NCBI RefSeq assembly: GCF_000022905.1 | Contig: NC_012590.1 | Location: forward strand, 2,418,001-2,482,000 | Length of the DNA stretch: 64,000 bases | DNA from: Corynebacterium aurimucosum ATCC 700975 | GTDB taxonomy: Bacteria > Actinomycetota > Actinomycetes > Mycobacteriales > Mycobacteriaceae | Reading direction: 5' to 3' | Shown: in pieces, positions 49,107 through 58,556 of the stretch | Layout of the letters: every line of letters starts with the position of its first letter | How positions within the stretch are numbered: position 1 is the stretch's first letter | Made by a program: the position numbers and the translations under genes | Notes under the pieces: generated by a model | What the model was told of the DNA's origin: nothing | Seen by the model: the letters and a program-made list of their open reading frames with translations, nothing else | Databases searched by the model: none

Positions 49107-49113
49107 GGAGGGC

Positions 49114-50481
49114 ATGACCAAGATTTCTGAGTTTGTCAGCAACGACCGCGATACCATTTTCCAGCAGCTCAAGGAGCTCGTCTCCTTCAATTCCGTCCAC
49201 AACGAGCCAGGTCTAGAGGAGCAGACCGCGAAGGCAGCGGAGTGGGTTCACGCCGCGCTTGTCGACGTCGGCTTCACCCCCGAAGCCATCACCACCGCTG
49301 ATGGTTCCACGGCGATCGTCGCCAAGCGCCCCGGCAAGGAGGGCGCGAAGACGGTGCTGCTCTACTCGCACTATGATGTCGTGCCTGCCGGCAACCCGGA
49401 GGCCTGGGACTCCGATCCTTTCACCCTAACTGAGCGCGATGGCCGCTGGTACGGCCGCGGCGCTGCGGACTGCAAGGGCAACGTTGCTATGCACCTGGCG
49501 GCCCTGCGCGCGCTCGACGCGAACGGTGGAACCGACCTAAACCTCACCGTGCTTATCGAGGGCTCCGAGGAACGTGGCGGTGAGGGCCTGTCCGCGCTCA
49601 TCGAGGAGCGCCCGGAGCTCTTTGCTGCCGATGCCATCCTCATCGCCGATGCCGGCAACGCCAAGGTGGGTGTGCCAACGCTGACGACCTCCCTGCGCGG
49701 CGGCTCCCAGATCAACGTCAAGGTCTCCACCCTCCATTCTGCTGTGCACTCCGGCCAGTTCGGCGGCGCGGCTCCCGATGCCGTCAAGGCGCTCATGCGC
49801 GCGCTGGATTCCCTGACGGATGAGTACGGCCGCACGACTATCGACGGCGTCGATTGTGCGGGCACCTGGCCTCTGGCCGAGGGCCAGGACATTGCCTACA
49901 GCGAGGAGAACTTCCGTGCCGACGCGCAGATGCTTGAAGGCACCGAGGTGATGGGCGCGAAGGTTCCGGCTGGTGCCACCGCCATCGCGGATATGATTTG
50001 GGCCCGCCCGGCGGTGACGGTGACCGGCTTTACCTCTACCCCGGTGGCCGAGGCCGTCAATGCCGTGCCCGCTACCGCCGAGGCCAACATCAACCTTCGC
50101 ACCCCCGCCACCATGGATCCCCGCGCCACCGCGGAGGCCGTGGCCGAGCACCTGAAGAAGCACGTTCCGTGGGGCGCGCACATCGAGGTCACCATCCTGG
50201 AGGCCAACCTGGGCTTCGAAACCGATCCGGAAAAGCCCGCCGTAGCCCTGCTCGGCGAGTGCCTGGGCGAGGCCTACGGTTCCGAGACCATCACCCAGGG
50301 GATGGGCGGCTCCATCCCGCTGACCGTGGAGTTGCAGGAGAAGCACCCGAATGCCGAGATTGCGCTCTTTGGCGTCGAGGAGCCGCAGTGCACGATCCAC
50401 TCCGCTAATGAGTCAGTCGACCCGACTGAGATTGAGAAGATTGCGATCGCTGAGGCTCTCTTCCTCCAGCGTTTCGCTTAG
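49114..50481 (+). CDS. M20 family dipeptidase
   Basis: 455 residues from ATG 49114 (MTKISEFVSN). Zinc-site motifs in order: VLLYSHYDVVPAG (first His and Asp), GRGAADCKGNVAMHLAALR (bridging Asp), GSEERGGEGLSALI (catalytic and ligand Glu pair), then a dimer domain and the final His in PQCTIHSANESV. Cytoplasmic peptide hydrolysis, probably of dipeptides imported by the neighbouring OPT transporter (inference). Confidence 0.9.
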   Translation: MTKISEFVSNDRDTIFQQLKELVSFNSVHNEPGLEEQTAKAAEWVHAALVDVGFTPEAITTADGSTAIVAKRPGKEGAKTVLLYSHYDVVPAGNPEAWDSDPFTLTERDGRWYGRGAADCKGNVAMHLAALRALDANGGTDLNLTVLIEGSEERGGEGLSALIEERPELFAADAILIADAGNAKVGVPTLTTSLRGGSQINVKVSTLHSAVHSGQFGGAAPDAVKALMRALDSLTDEYGRTTIDGVDCAGTWPLAEGQDIAYSEENFRADAQMLEGTEVMGAKVPAGATAIADMIWARPAVTVTGFTSTPVAEAVNAVPATAEANINLRTPATMDPRATAEAVAEHLKKHVPWGAHIEVTILEANLGFETDPEKPAVALLGECLGEAYGSETITQGMGGSIPLTVELQEKHPNAEIALFGVEEPQCTIHSANESVDPTEIEKIAIAEALFLQRFA

Positions 50482-50486
50482 GCGAC

Positions 50487-50528
50487 ACGATCCCTGCCCG
50501 GCCGAGCGATCCGCCGGGCAGGGATCGT
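50487..50528 (+). terminator. Rho-independent terminator of the dipeptidase gene
   Basis: A 16-bp stem (ACGATCCCTGCCCGGC and its complement) followed by CTTCTTTTC. Confidence 0.9.
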
Positions 50529-50583
50529 CTTCTTTTCAATTGGCCGCTTGGCGACGTGGCGGAACGCCAACAGGAGACACATA

Positions 50584-50589
50584 TATAAC
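50584..50589 (+). promoter_or_regulatory. Possible -10 box for the mrp operon
   Basis: TATAAC in a TA-rich stretch 72 bases before the mrpA GTG; no convincing -35 is seen at the ideal distance. Confidence 0.3.
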
Positions 50590-50661
50590 TGTATGAAACG
50601 AAAATGTGAAAATTGGGATTTCAGTCTGTATCGTGAGCACTAGTGAACGCCCGCCATTGCG

Positions 50662-53625
50662 GTGGGTTTAACCCAGTCCCTTACAAGGAAAGGACGCCAC
50701 CGCAACCTCGTGCTCACTCTCTTCAGCGCCTTGGTAATTACTACCATCGCCGCTCCATTCCTTCTTTTCTATCTCGGCCGCCGCGCCTTCGGCCTCCTTG
50801 CCGTCATGCCCGCGGTGGGCTTCTTTTGGGTGCTCCAACAGCTCACCACTGGAGCGCTGCGTGACGGCAATCAGCTGGCGTATGACCTCGACTGGATGCC
50901 CGCTGCGCACCTGACCATCAGCCTGCGCATGGACGCGCTTTCCGCGCTGTTCAGCCTCATTATTTTGGGCGTAGGCGCGCTGGTTTTGTTGTATTGCTGG
51001 GGCTATTTCGACCACTCCCGGCGGCGCCTTGCTCTCTTCGGCAGCCAGATGGTGGGCTTTGCCACGGCCATGTATGGCCTGGTGATTTCCGATAATTTCC
51101 TGCTGCTCTACGTCTTTTGGGAAATCACCTCCCTGCTGTCTTTCCTCTTGGTGAGCTATTACGGCGAGCGAGCCTCGTCGCGTCGATCAGCGCAGCAGGC
51201 GCTCATGGTGACTGTTCTGGGCGGCCTCGCCATGCTGGTGGGTATTACGCTCCTCGGCCGCCAGACCGGCGAGTGGTCCTTCAGCGGTATAGCCGCCACC
51301 GAAGACCTAGCCAACACCCCCTACCTCACCGTGGCCATCGTGCTGATCCTCTGCGGTGCGCTGTCCAAGTCCGCCATCGCCCCGGCCCACTTCTGGCTGC
51401 CTGGCGCCATGGCCGCGCCGACCCCGGTATCGGCCTACCTGCACTCCGCGGCGATGGTGAAGGCCGGCATCTACCTCGTCGCACGCCTTGCCCCCTCGGT
51501 ACATGACATTTCCACCTGGCACCTGGTGGTCATCCCCTTGGGTGCTTTCACCATGCTGCTCGGCGGCTGGATGGCGCTGAAGCAACGCGACCTGAAGCTG
51601 GTCTTGGCCTACGGCACCGTCTCGCAGCTGGGCTTTATCACCGCCATCATCGCCATCGGATCCCGCGAGACCATGCAGGCAGGGCTGGCGCTGACCTTCG
51701 CGCACTCCCTCTTCAAGGCCGCGCTCTTCATGATCGTCGGCGCTATCGACCATTCGACGGGAACCCGGGACATCGACAAGCTTGCGGGCCTGGGCAAGAA
51801 GAAACCCGCGCTGTACATCCTGGCCATCCTCCCCGCGATGTCTATGGCCGGTATCCCGCCGCTGCTGGGCTTCGTGTCCAAGGAGGCCACGCTCGAGGCG
51901 ATCATGCACGAGGAGCTCTTGGTCGGCATGCCGCGCAACATGCTGCTCGTGACGGTCGTCGTCGGCTCCGCGCTGACCATGGCCTATGCGCTGCGCTTCC
52001 TCTGGGGCGCGTTCTCCTCGAAGGGGCAGGAGGAGCCCTCTGAAGCGGTAGCGAATATGCACCACATCGGCCCCTTCCTGTGGATCCCGCCGACGGTACT
52101 GACTCTGCTGACCATCTTCTTTGGTCTGCTGCCGCTGCCTTTGTCCCACGGCATCACGCAGCACCTGGACAACACCTTTGGCGCGAAGCACGCGTCCGAA
52201 CTAGCGCTGTGGCATGGCTTCACCATCCCGTTGCTGCTCTCCGTGGTCATCATCGTCGCCGGTTCTCTCCTGCACTGGCAGCGCCAAGCCCTCACGAAGG
52301 CCCAGTTCACCTACCCGGCCTTGGGCTCGGCCGATGACTCCTACGACGCCGTCATCAACGCCCTGCGCCAACTCTCCCTGCGCATCACCGCTTCCACGCA
52401 GCGCGGTTCGCTGCAGTTCAACCTCACGGTCATCTTTGCCACCCTCATGGTGCTGCCCATCGTCATGCTCATCAACGGTGATATCACCAACGTGCACATG
52501 ATCGTGGCCGAGAACCCCTGGCAGGCCATCGCAGCGGTGGTCATCATCATCGCCGCCATCGCCGCCACGGTGCTGGATAACCGCCTCTCCGGCGTCATCC
52601 TCGTGGGCGTGACCGGCTACGCCTTGTCCTTCATCTTCGCGCTTCACGGTGCGCCGGACTTGGCGCTGACGCAGCTCCTCGTGGAAACCATCATCATGGT
52701 GCTCTTCATGCTGGTGCTGCGCCGCATGCCGGCCAACACCGAGTGGAAGCAGGAACCCAAGACCGGCCGCTTGCGCGCGTGGCTAGCGGTGGGCGTGGGC
52801 CTGGCCGTCACCGTAGTGGGCATGTTCGCTATCAACGCTCGGCGCGAAGAGCCCATCTCGCAGTACATGCCGGAGCTAGCCAAGGAGATTGGCCACGGCG
52901 CCAACACGGTCAACGTCCTGCTCGTGGACCTGCGTGCGTGGGATACCTTCGGCGAGATCACCGTGCTCATCATCGCCGCGACGGGTATTGCCTCGCTGAT
53001 TTACCGCACGCAGAGCTTTACCCGCTCCTCCCGCCGCCCAACCTTGCAGGTCACCGGCCGCCGCTGGCTGGCCGCAGGCGTGGAATCGGAGAAGGCCCTC
53101 AACCGCTCCCTCATGGTGGACGTGAGCACCCGCATCCTCTTCCCCTCGATGATGGTGCTGTCCCTGTACTTCTTCTTCGGCGGCCACAACGCCCCCGGCG
53201 GCGGTTTCGCCGGCGGCCTCGTGGCGGCCTTGGCGCTGATTCTGCGCTACCTTGCGGGCGGCCGCGAGGAGCTCGATGAGGCGCTGCCTCTCGACGGCGG
53301 CCGCACCATGGCGGTGGGTCTGCTTCTTTCCCTCAGCGCAGTTATCACCCCGATGCTCTTGGGCTATCCGCCGCTGACCACCGGGTACACGAAGGTCGGC
53401 GTGCCGCTCATCGGTGATGTCTCGCTGCCTTCGGCGCTGATTTTCGACGCCGGTGTCTACCTCATCGTCGTCGGCCTCACGCTCTACGTCTTGTCTTCCT
53501 TGGGTGCCAAACTCGATGAGGAAGAAGAGATGCGTAAGCAACGCGCCCGCGACCGCGCCCGCTCGCTGGCACGCCGTGCTAAAGGAAAAGAAGCCACTGC
53601 CACCGCAGAGAAAGGACACGCCTAA
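50662..53625 (+). CDS. mrpA: Na+/H+ antiporter subunit A with fused B domain
   Basis: 987 residues from GTG 50662; GTG 50710 is an alternative. About 20 helices. The NuoL-like core has FWEITSLLSFLLVSYY, the loop KSAIAPAHFWLPGAMAAPTPVSAYLHSAAMVKAGIY, and KLVLAYGTVSQLGF. The last ~165 residues (from about 815; FFFGGHNAPGGGFAGGLV) are the MnhB/MrpB domain, so subunit B is fused to A. With C-G it forms the Mrp complex that exports Na+ for H+. Its stop overlaps mrpC. Confidence 0.94.
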   Translation: MGLTQSLTRKGRHRNLVLTLFSALVITTIAAPFLLFYLGRRAFGLLAVMPAVGFFWVLQQLTTGALRDGNQLAYDLDWMPAAHLTISLRMDALSALFSLIILGVGALVLLYCWGYFDHSRRRLALFGSQMVGFATAMYGLVISDNFLLLYVFWEITSLLSFLLVSYYGERASSRRSAQQALMVTVLGGLAMLVGITLLGRQTGEWSFSGIAATEDLANTPYLTVAIVLILCGALSKSAIAPAHFWLPGAMAAPTPVSAYLHSAAMVKAGIYLVARLAPSVHDISTWHLVVIPLGAFTMLLGGWMALKQRDLKLVLAYGTVSQLGFITAIIAIGSRETMQAGLALTFAHSLFKAALFMIVGAIDHSTGTRDIDKLAGLGKKKPALYILAILPAMSMAGIPPLLGFVSKEATLEAIMHEELLVGMPRNMLLVTVVVGSALTMAYALRFLWGAFSSKGQEEPSEAVANMHHIGPFLWIPPTVLTLLTIFFGLLPLPLSHGITQHLDNTFGAKHASELALWHGFTIPLLLSVVIIVAGSLLHWQRQALTKAQFTYPALGSADDSYDAVINALRQLSLRITASTQRGSLQFNLTVIFATLMVLPIVMLINGDITNVHMIVAENPWQAIAAVVIIIAAIAATVLDNRLSGVILVGVTGYALSFIFALHGAPDLALTQLLVETIIMVLFMLVLRRMPANTEWKQEPKTGRLRAWLAVGVGLAVTVVGMFAINARREEPISQYMPELAKEIGHGANTVNVLLVDLRAWDTFGEITVLIIAATGIASLIYRTQSFTRSSRRPTLQVTGRRWLAAGVESEKALNRSLMVDVSTRILFPSMMVLSLYFFFGGHNAPGGGFAGGLVAALALILRYLAGGREELDEALPLDGGRTMAVGLLLSLSAVITPMLLGYPPLTTGYTKVGVPLIGDVSLPSALIFDAGVYLIVVGLTLYVLSSLGAKLDEEEEMRKQRARDRARSLARRAKGKEATATAEKGHA

Positions 53626-54125
53626 TGGATGCCAACCTCATGCTCCTGCTCGCTGCGGGCGTGCTCTGCGGCGCAGGGGTCTACTTGTTGCTGGACCGCG
53701 CGATGACCAAGATGCTGCTCGGCATCTTGTTGCTGGGCAATGGCGCGAACCTCTTCGTACTCATGGCTGGCGGTAAAGCCGGCTCGCCGCCAATCGACGG
53801 CCGGACTTCCCTGCCCTATGGCGAGGAAATCGCCGATCCGCTGGCTCAGGCGATGATCCTCACGGCCATCGTCATTTCGATGGCGCTGACCGGCTTCATC
53901 CTCACGTTGGCCTACCGCCAGTACCGTTACCGCACTGCGGACGTGATTGAGGATGACACCGAGGACACCGCCATCGCGGCGATGGCCTCGCGCCCGGGCA
54001 ATGCCTCGGCTGCCCCAGACCACGATGCTTCCAATGACCCGACCACCGGCCGCAACACCAAGGAAGGCGATAAGTTTGGCCCCGAGTTCTTCGAGGCTCC
54101 CGTGAAGGAGGCCACCGATGAGTGA
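53625..54125 (+). CDS. mrpC: Na+/H+ antiporter subunit C
   Basis: 166 residues, NuoK-like: three helices with GAGVYLLLDRAMTKMLLGILLLGNGANLF and DPLAQAMILTAIVISMALTGFILTLAY, the family pattern. The C-terminal 65 residues are a soluble acidic tail. Overlaps mrpD by 8 bases. Confidence 0.94.
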   Translation: MDANLMLLLAAGVLCGAGVYLLLDRAMTKMLLGILLLGNGANLFVLMAGGKAGSPPIDGRTSLPYGEEIADPLAQAMILTAIVISMALTGFILTLAYRQYRYRTADVIEDDTEDTAIAAMASRPGNASAAPDHDASNDPTTGRNTKEGDKFGPEFFEAPVKEATDE

Positions 54126-55914
54126 GACCATCTCGCCCCTGGTGGATCTGTTGCTGCCGTATATCAGCTACCTGATCCCCCTGCCGATCATCATCCCGGC
54201 TTTAGCCGCCGCGCTGGCGATGCTCTTTGCACGCAATGCCCATGCGCAGCGTCGCATCGCCTTTTTCTCCCTGCTCACGCTCGCCACGGTGAACGCCGCG
54301 TTGATTTTCATCGCGGATACCACCGGCATTCAGACCGTGCAGGTGGGCGGCTGGGACGCGCCAGTGGGCATCACGCTGGTGGCGGACCGGTTGTCCACGG
54401 TCATGCTCTTTACCTCCTCCGTCGTCCTGTTCTCCGTCATGTGGTACGCCATTTCCCAGGGCGTGCGCGACGGCACCAAGGACGAGCCGGTGGCGGTCTT
54501 CCTGCCCACCTACATGTTGCTGACCATGGGCGTGAACGTGTCCTTCCTGGCCGGTGACTTGTTCAACCTCTACGTGGGCTTCGAGATCTTCCTCGTGGCC
54601 TCGTATGTGCTGCTCACCCTCGGCGCCTCGCCTGCACGCGTGCGGGCGGGCGTGGGCTATGTCATGGTCTCCATGGCCTCCTCGCTCATCTTCGTGCTGG
54701 CCTTGGCTTATATCTACGCTGCGGTGGGCACGATGAACATGGCCCAGATTGGTATCCGCATGGAAGATATCCCGGCGGGCACCCGCTCCGCGGTGTTCGC
54801 CGTGCTGCTCATTGCCTTTGGCATTAAGGCGGCCGTCTTCCCGCTGGACGCCTGGCTGCCGGACTCCTACCCCACAGCGCCTTCGCTGGTCACCGCTGTC
54901 TTCGCGGGCCTGCTCACCAAGGTCGGTGTCTACGCCATCATCCGCGCGCGCACTTCCATCTTCACCGCTGGTGGGTTAGATAACCTGCTCATGTGGGTCG
55001 CGCTGGCCACGATGCTCGTGGGTATTTTGGGTGCCATCGCCCAATCGGATATCAAACGATTACTGTCCTTCACGCTGGTGAGCCACATCGGTTATATGAT
55101 CTTCGGCGTTGCCCTCGGAACCGCGCAGGGCCTGTCGGGCGCCATCTTCTACGCTGTGCACCACATTCTAGTGCAGACCGCACTCTTCCTGGTGGTGGGC
55201 CTCATCGAGCGCCAAGCCGGCACCTCCTCGCTGCGGCGCTTGGGCTCGCTGATCTACACCGCACCGCTCATCGCTATTTTGTACTTCATCCCGGCCATGA
55301 ATCTGGGTGGCATCCCGCCCTTCTCCGGCTTCCTGGGCAAAATCATGCTGCTCCAGGCGGGCGCGAACGAGGGCTCGTGGATGTCGTGGGTCCTCATCGG
55401 CGGCGCGGTGATAACCTCGCTGCTCACTCTGTACGTCATGGTCCTCGTCTGGGCCAAGGGTTTCCTGCGTGACCGCGGCGACGCACCCGAGGGCAACCTC
55501 GCCATGGTGCGTCCTTCCCCGCTGGGCGAGGTCACCGAGTACGTCGAGCTGGCAGATCGCGATGACGTCGGCCGCGTGCCCTTCGGTATGCTGGCCTCCA
55601 CTTCCCTACTCGTCATTGCGTCGGTGTCGATGTCCTTCCTGGCGGGCCCCATCTCCGGTGTCACCACCCGTGCGGCCACCTCGGCGCAGGATGACTCCAT
55701 CTACCGTTATGCCGTGCTGGGTGATTCCGCTGAGGACCCGACGCGCCACCTAGACCCCGCTGAGCGCTACGAGGAGGGCGCGGATTCCCGGAAGAACCGG
55801 AGCGAGCCCATCCCGGATCCGGAGCCGGTGGCGCCGACGACGAGGACGTCGCCAAGCGCTACGCCCTCTCTGCCCACCTCCGAGAGCAAGGATGAAAAGG
55901 AGGCATCGCGATGA
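54118..55914 (+). CDS. mrpD: Na+/H+ antiporter subunit D
   Basis: 598 residues, NuoN-like, about 14 helices: LFNLYVGFEIFLVASYVLLTLG, FGIKAAVFPLDAWLPDSYPTAPSLVTAVFAGLLTKVGVYA and SDIKRLLSFTLVSHIGYM. The last 100 residues are a charged soluble tail. Overlaps mrpE by 4 bases. Confidence 0.95.
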   Translation: MSETISPLVDLLLPYISYLIPLPIIIPALAAALAMLFARNAHAQRRIAFFSLLTLATVNAALIFIADTTGIQTVQVGGWDAPVGITLVADRLSTVMLFTSSVVLFSVMWYAISQGVRDGTKDEPVAVFLPTYMLLTMGVNVSFLAGDLFNLYVGFEIFLVASYVLLTLGASPARVRAGVGYVMVSMASSLIFVLALAYIYAAVGTMNMAQIGIRMEDIPAGTRSAVFAVLLIAFGIKAAVFPLDAWLPDSYPTAPSLVTAVFAGLLTKVGVYAIIRARTSIFTAGGLDNLLMWVALATMLVGILGAIAQSDIKRLLSFTLVSHIGYMIFGVALGTAQGLSGAIFYAVHHILVQTALFLVVGLIERQAGTSSLRRLGSLIYTAPLIAILYFIPAMNLGGIPPFSGFLGKIMLLQAGANEGSWMSWVLIGGAVITSLLTLYVMVLVWAKGFLRDRGDAPEGNLAMVRPSPLGEVTEYVELADRDDVGRVPFGMLASTSLLVIASVSMSFLAGPISGVTTRAATSAQDDSIYRYAVLGDSAEDPTRHLDPAERYEEGADSRKNRSEPIPDPEPVAPTTRTSPSATPSLPTSESKDEKEASR

Positions 55915-56429
55915 GATTTGCCGGGATTAAGCACCGCTTCCGCCCCTGGTTCATGGTGTGGATCATCGTCATGTGGTGCATGCTCATGGGCGAGGTCACC
56001 GTGGCGAACCTGGTGGGCGGGCTGTTGGCCAGCCTGTTCATCGTCTTCGCGCTACCGCTGCCGGCCATGCCCGTGGCAGGAATTTCGGTGAGCTGGGGCA
56101 AGCTTTTCATCTTCATGGCGCAGTGGTTCGTGGAGCTGATGGAAGCTTCCATCAAGGTTGGCTGGCTGGCAGTACGCCCGCAGGAAGTGCCGAAGACCGC
56201 GATTGTGAAGTTGCCGATGCGCGTGGAGAACGAGTTCGTTCTCGCGCTGGCGGTGAGCTTGTATAACCTGCAACCGGGCGGCACGGTGTCCGATATCGAT
56301 ATTGCCAACCGCATGCTCACCATCCATCTCCTCAACGCTGACTCTGAGGAACACTTGGAGCGGGAGATCGCGGCGGTGCGCAAGCTGGAAGCCGATATGA
56401 TTGCCATCTTCGAAAGGAGCCACCCCTGA
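55911..56429 (+). CDS. mrpE: Na+/H+ antiporter subunit E
   Basis: 172 residues; two N-terminal helices (WFMVWIIVMWCMLMGEVTVANLVGG and SLFIVFALPLPAM), then a soluble domain with ILNP-like PGGTVSDIDIANRMLTIHLLN, as in MrpE. Overlaps mrpF by one base. Confidence 0.92.
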   Translation: MRFAGIKHRFRPWFMVWIIVMWCMLMGEVTVANLVGGLLASLFIVFALPLPAMPVAGISVSWGKLFIFMAQWFVELMEASIKVGWLAVRPQEVPKTAIVKLPMRVENEFVLALAVSLYNLQPGGTVSDIDIANRMLTIHLLNADSEEHLEREIAAVRKLEADMIAIFERSHP

Positions 56430-56701
56430 TGGATACTGACGTGTATAACATCCTGCTCACCGTGGCCGCGGGCTTCCTCGTGGTGGCCTTCCTCATCACC
56501 ACGTGGCGCATCGTCATCGGCCCCAACTCGCTCGACCGGCTCATCGCCATGGACGGGCTCGTAGCCATGTTCCAATGTGCCCTGGCCACCTATATCTGTT
56601 GGACCTTGGACACCACAGTCTCCAACGCGATGCTGGTCGTAGCGCTCCTCGGCTTCATCTCCACGGTCTCCGTTACTCGCTTCAGGAAGAGGGATTCATG
56701 A
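56429..56701 (+). CDS. mrpF: Na+/H+ antiporter subunit F
   Basis: 90 residues, three helices; contains TWRIVIGPNSLDRLIAMDGL, the MrpF signature around the RxxxGP loop, and FISTVSVTRFRKR at its end. Overlaps mrpG by 4 bases. Confidence 0.93.
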   Translation: MDTDVYNILLTVAAGFLVVAFLITTWRIVIGPNSLDRLIAMDGLVAMFQCALATYICWTLDTTVSNAMLVVALLGFISTVSVTRFRKRDS

Positions 56702-57078
56702 GTTACGCACTGATTGCCGATGTCCTCTCCATCATCCTCATCCTCGTCGGCTCGATACTCATTTTGGCGGCCGCGATTGGAGTGGCTCGTTTTGGGGACA
56801 CGATGGCGCGCGTGCATGCCATCGCCAAACCCCAAACCACTGGCCTCATCTTCACCATTCTGGGCGCCATCATCAAGGTAACGGGCTCGGAGGATTTCAG
56901 CGTGGCCGAGCGCGGCGACTTGGGCATCCTGGTGCTGCTTGTCCTTTTCGCCATGATCACCAGCCCGGTGACCGCACAAAGAACCACCCGTATCGCCCGC
57001 CGCGAGGGCCTGTACGGCACGCCGGACTCGATGCTGCGCAACGAGGCCCCCGCCGCGCGTTCCATGCGCCGAAAGTAA
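56698..57078 (+). CDS. mrpG: Na+/H+ antiporter subunit G
   Basis: 126 residues from ATG 56698, overlapping the mrpF stop (ATGA). Three helices with GVARFGDTMARVHAIAKPQTTGLI, the MrpG signature. The C-terminal 35 residues are basic. Last gene of the mrp operon. Confidence 0.94.
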   Translation: MSYALIADVLSIILILVGSILILAAAIGVARFGDTMARVHAIAKPQTTGLIFTILGAIIKVTGSEDFSVAERGDLGILVLLVLFAMITSPVTAQRTTRIARREGLYGTPDSMLRNEAPAARSMRRK

Positions 57079-57166
57079 GGACACGGGCTCCTTCTCCCCG
57101 GGAAAGAGGGAGCATTAATATAGGCTGCAAAAGGCAATAATAGGTGCTCATTCGAGGAGAGTCGAC

Positions 57167-58390
57167 GTGAAGAAGCTGCAAGGCGTACCAACGATATGCG
57201 CTGTTCTCGCACTGGGCATCGCTGTGATGGTGTACAAGTTCAGCCAGTTCGATGGACCCCACTCCTTCATCTATATCCTCCCCTTCGACCTTTCCATCTA
57301 CCGCATGGCAGGCGAAGACCTCAATGCGGGCGGCCTGCTTTACGACGCCCCCTATATCTTCCAATTCCCCTTCACCTACCCACCGTTCGCGGGCCTGCTG
57401 TTCAAGGTTTTGCCCTTCTTCAGCAAGGGTGCGCTGACCATTATCTGGCCCGCGCTCATGTTCTTGGCGGTGCTGGCCATCGTCGTCATGATCTTCCGTG
57501 AGCGGGGCGTGAAGGTGACCCCGGCCGCGGTACTCGTCGCGGTGTTGCTTACTGCGCTCACCCCGGCGAATGAGGCGATGCACGGTTCGCTGTACTACGG
57601 GCAGGTCAACGTCTTTTTGATGCTGCTCGTGGCCTTGGATTTCCTGCCGCTCAAGCGCCGCCTCCCGGGCGTAGGAATTGGCCTGGCTGCGGGCATCAAA
57701 CTGACCCCGGCTTATATGGGGTTGGCTTTGCTCTTTGAGAAGCGCTGGTGGGCCGCCCTGGGAGCGGTCATCACCTTCTTGGTGACCGTGGTGCTCGGCT
57801 TCCTCTTCGTGCCGGACGCGATGGATTTCTGGACCGATGCCATGTTCAATTCTTCCCGCGTGGGCGAGCATGCCAACCCTGGCGCGAAGTCGCTGCGCTC
57901 GCTTATGTTCCGCGAGCTTGGTATCGATGGTGGCATCTGGTGGCTGCTGGCGGTCATCGTGGTCTTCGCGCTTACCTGCCTGGCGCTGCGCACCGCATAC
58001 CTACGCGGCAACCGCTCGGCGGCCTTCGCGCTAACGGGCCTGAGCACCTGCTTGGTCTCCCCCTTCTCCTGGTACCACCACTTCGTGTGGACCATCCCCT
58101 TCGTGGTCATGGTCTTCGTATCGGTCAACCAGGCGCTAACTGCACGGCTATCCGGGAAGTTCGGCGAGCAGCTCGCCGGCCTTGCCTCCGTGGCGGCCCT
58201 GTTCGTGGTGTCGCTGCCGTTCATGTCGGTGCCGGTGTGGTTCACCATGTCCACGGCCAACCTCGACGCGATCGAATCCTTCCAGCCGTGGGCGACCTCG
58301 CTGTGGACGCTGTCTTGCATCGCCTTCATCGCCGTCTACGCCGTGTGGGGCTTCGTGGCGCCGCGCAAGCGTGCCGCGGAGAAGAGCTAG
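57167..58390 (+). CDS. GT87 polyprenol-phosphate-mannose-dependent mannosyltransferase
   Basis: 407 residues, GTG start with GGAG 8 bases upstream. About ten helices; the GT-C type Asp is in PFDLSIYRMAGEDL, and FTYPPFAGLL and GLAAGIKLTPAYMGL are conserved GT87 (DUF2029) segments. Such enzymes add mannose from a polyprenyl carrier to lipomannan or lipoarabinomannan outside the membrane. The exact linkage is unknown. Followed by the palindrome pair C/D. Confidence 0.85.
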   Translation: MKKLQGVPTICAVLALGIAVMVYKFSQFDGPHSFIYILPFDLSIYRMAGEDLNAGGLLYDAPYIFQFPFTYPPFAGLLFKVLPFFSKGALTIIWPALMFLAVLAIVVMIFRERGVKVTPAAVLVAVLLTALTPANEAMHGSLYYGQVNVFLMLLVALDFLPLKRRLPGVGIGLAAGIKLTPAYMGLALLFEKRWWAALGAVITFLVTVVLGFLFVPDAMDFWTDAMFNSSRVGEHANPGAKSLRSLMFRELGIDGGIWWLLAVIVVFALTCLALRTAYLRGNRSAAFALTGLSTCLVSPFSWYHHFVWTIPFVVMVFVSVNQALTARLSGKFGEQLAGLASVAALFVVSLPFMSVPVWFTMSTANLDAIESFQPWATSLWTLSCIAFIAVYAVWGFVAPRKRAAEKS

Positions 58391-58391
58391 G

Positions 58392-58459
58392 AGGTCGGTT
58401 CGATCAATTAAGGGGTGAGACCAAAGCGGTTTTGCGGCGTTATGTGATCGAAACGTCCT
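58392..58459. repeat. Palindromic intergenic repeat, copy C
   Basis: Left arm AGGTCGGTTCGATCAATTA, right arm ending GATCGAAACGTCCT; diverged pairing. Starts 2 bases after the mannosyltransferase stop. Same core as copies A, B and D. Confidence 0.7.
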
Positions 58460-58484
58460 CGTCGAGGCGAGACAGCTTCCCCAA

Positions 58485-58552
58485 AGTACGTTTCGATCAA
58501 TTAAGGCCCTGAAAACCACCAGTTTTCGGGCCTTAATTGATCGTTCGGTACT
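58485..58552. repeat. Palindromic intergenic repeat, copy D
   Basis: Arms pair through a perfect 16-base core CGATCAATTAAGGCCC and further through GAAAAC next to the loop, and the outer AGTAC/GTACT also pair. It lies 4 bases before the end of the gshA-like gene, so it could end that transcript. Confidence 0.8.
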
Positions 58553-58556
58553 CACC

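Noticed and set aside
50593..50643. Possible 16-codon leader peptide before mrpA
   Set aside because: Short frame with no run of regulatory codons or attenuator hairpin; likely chance.
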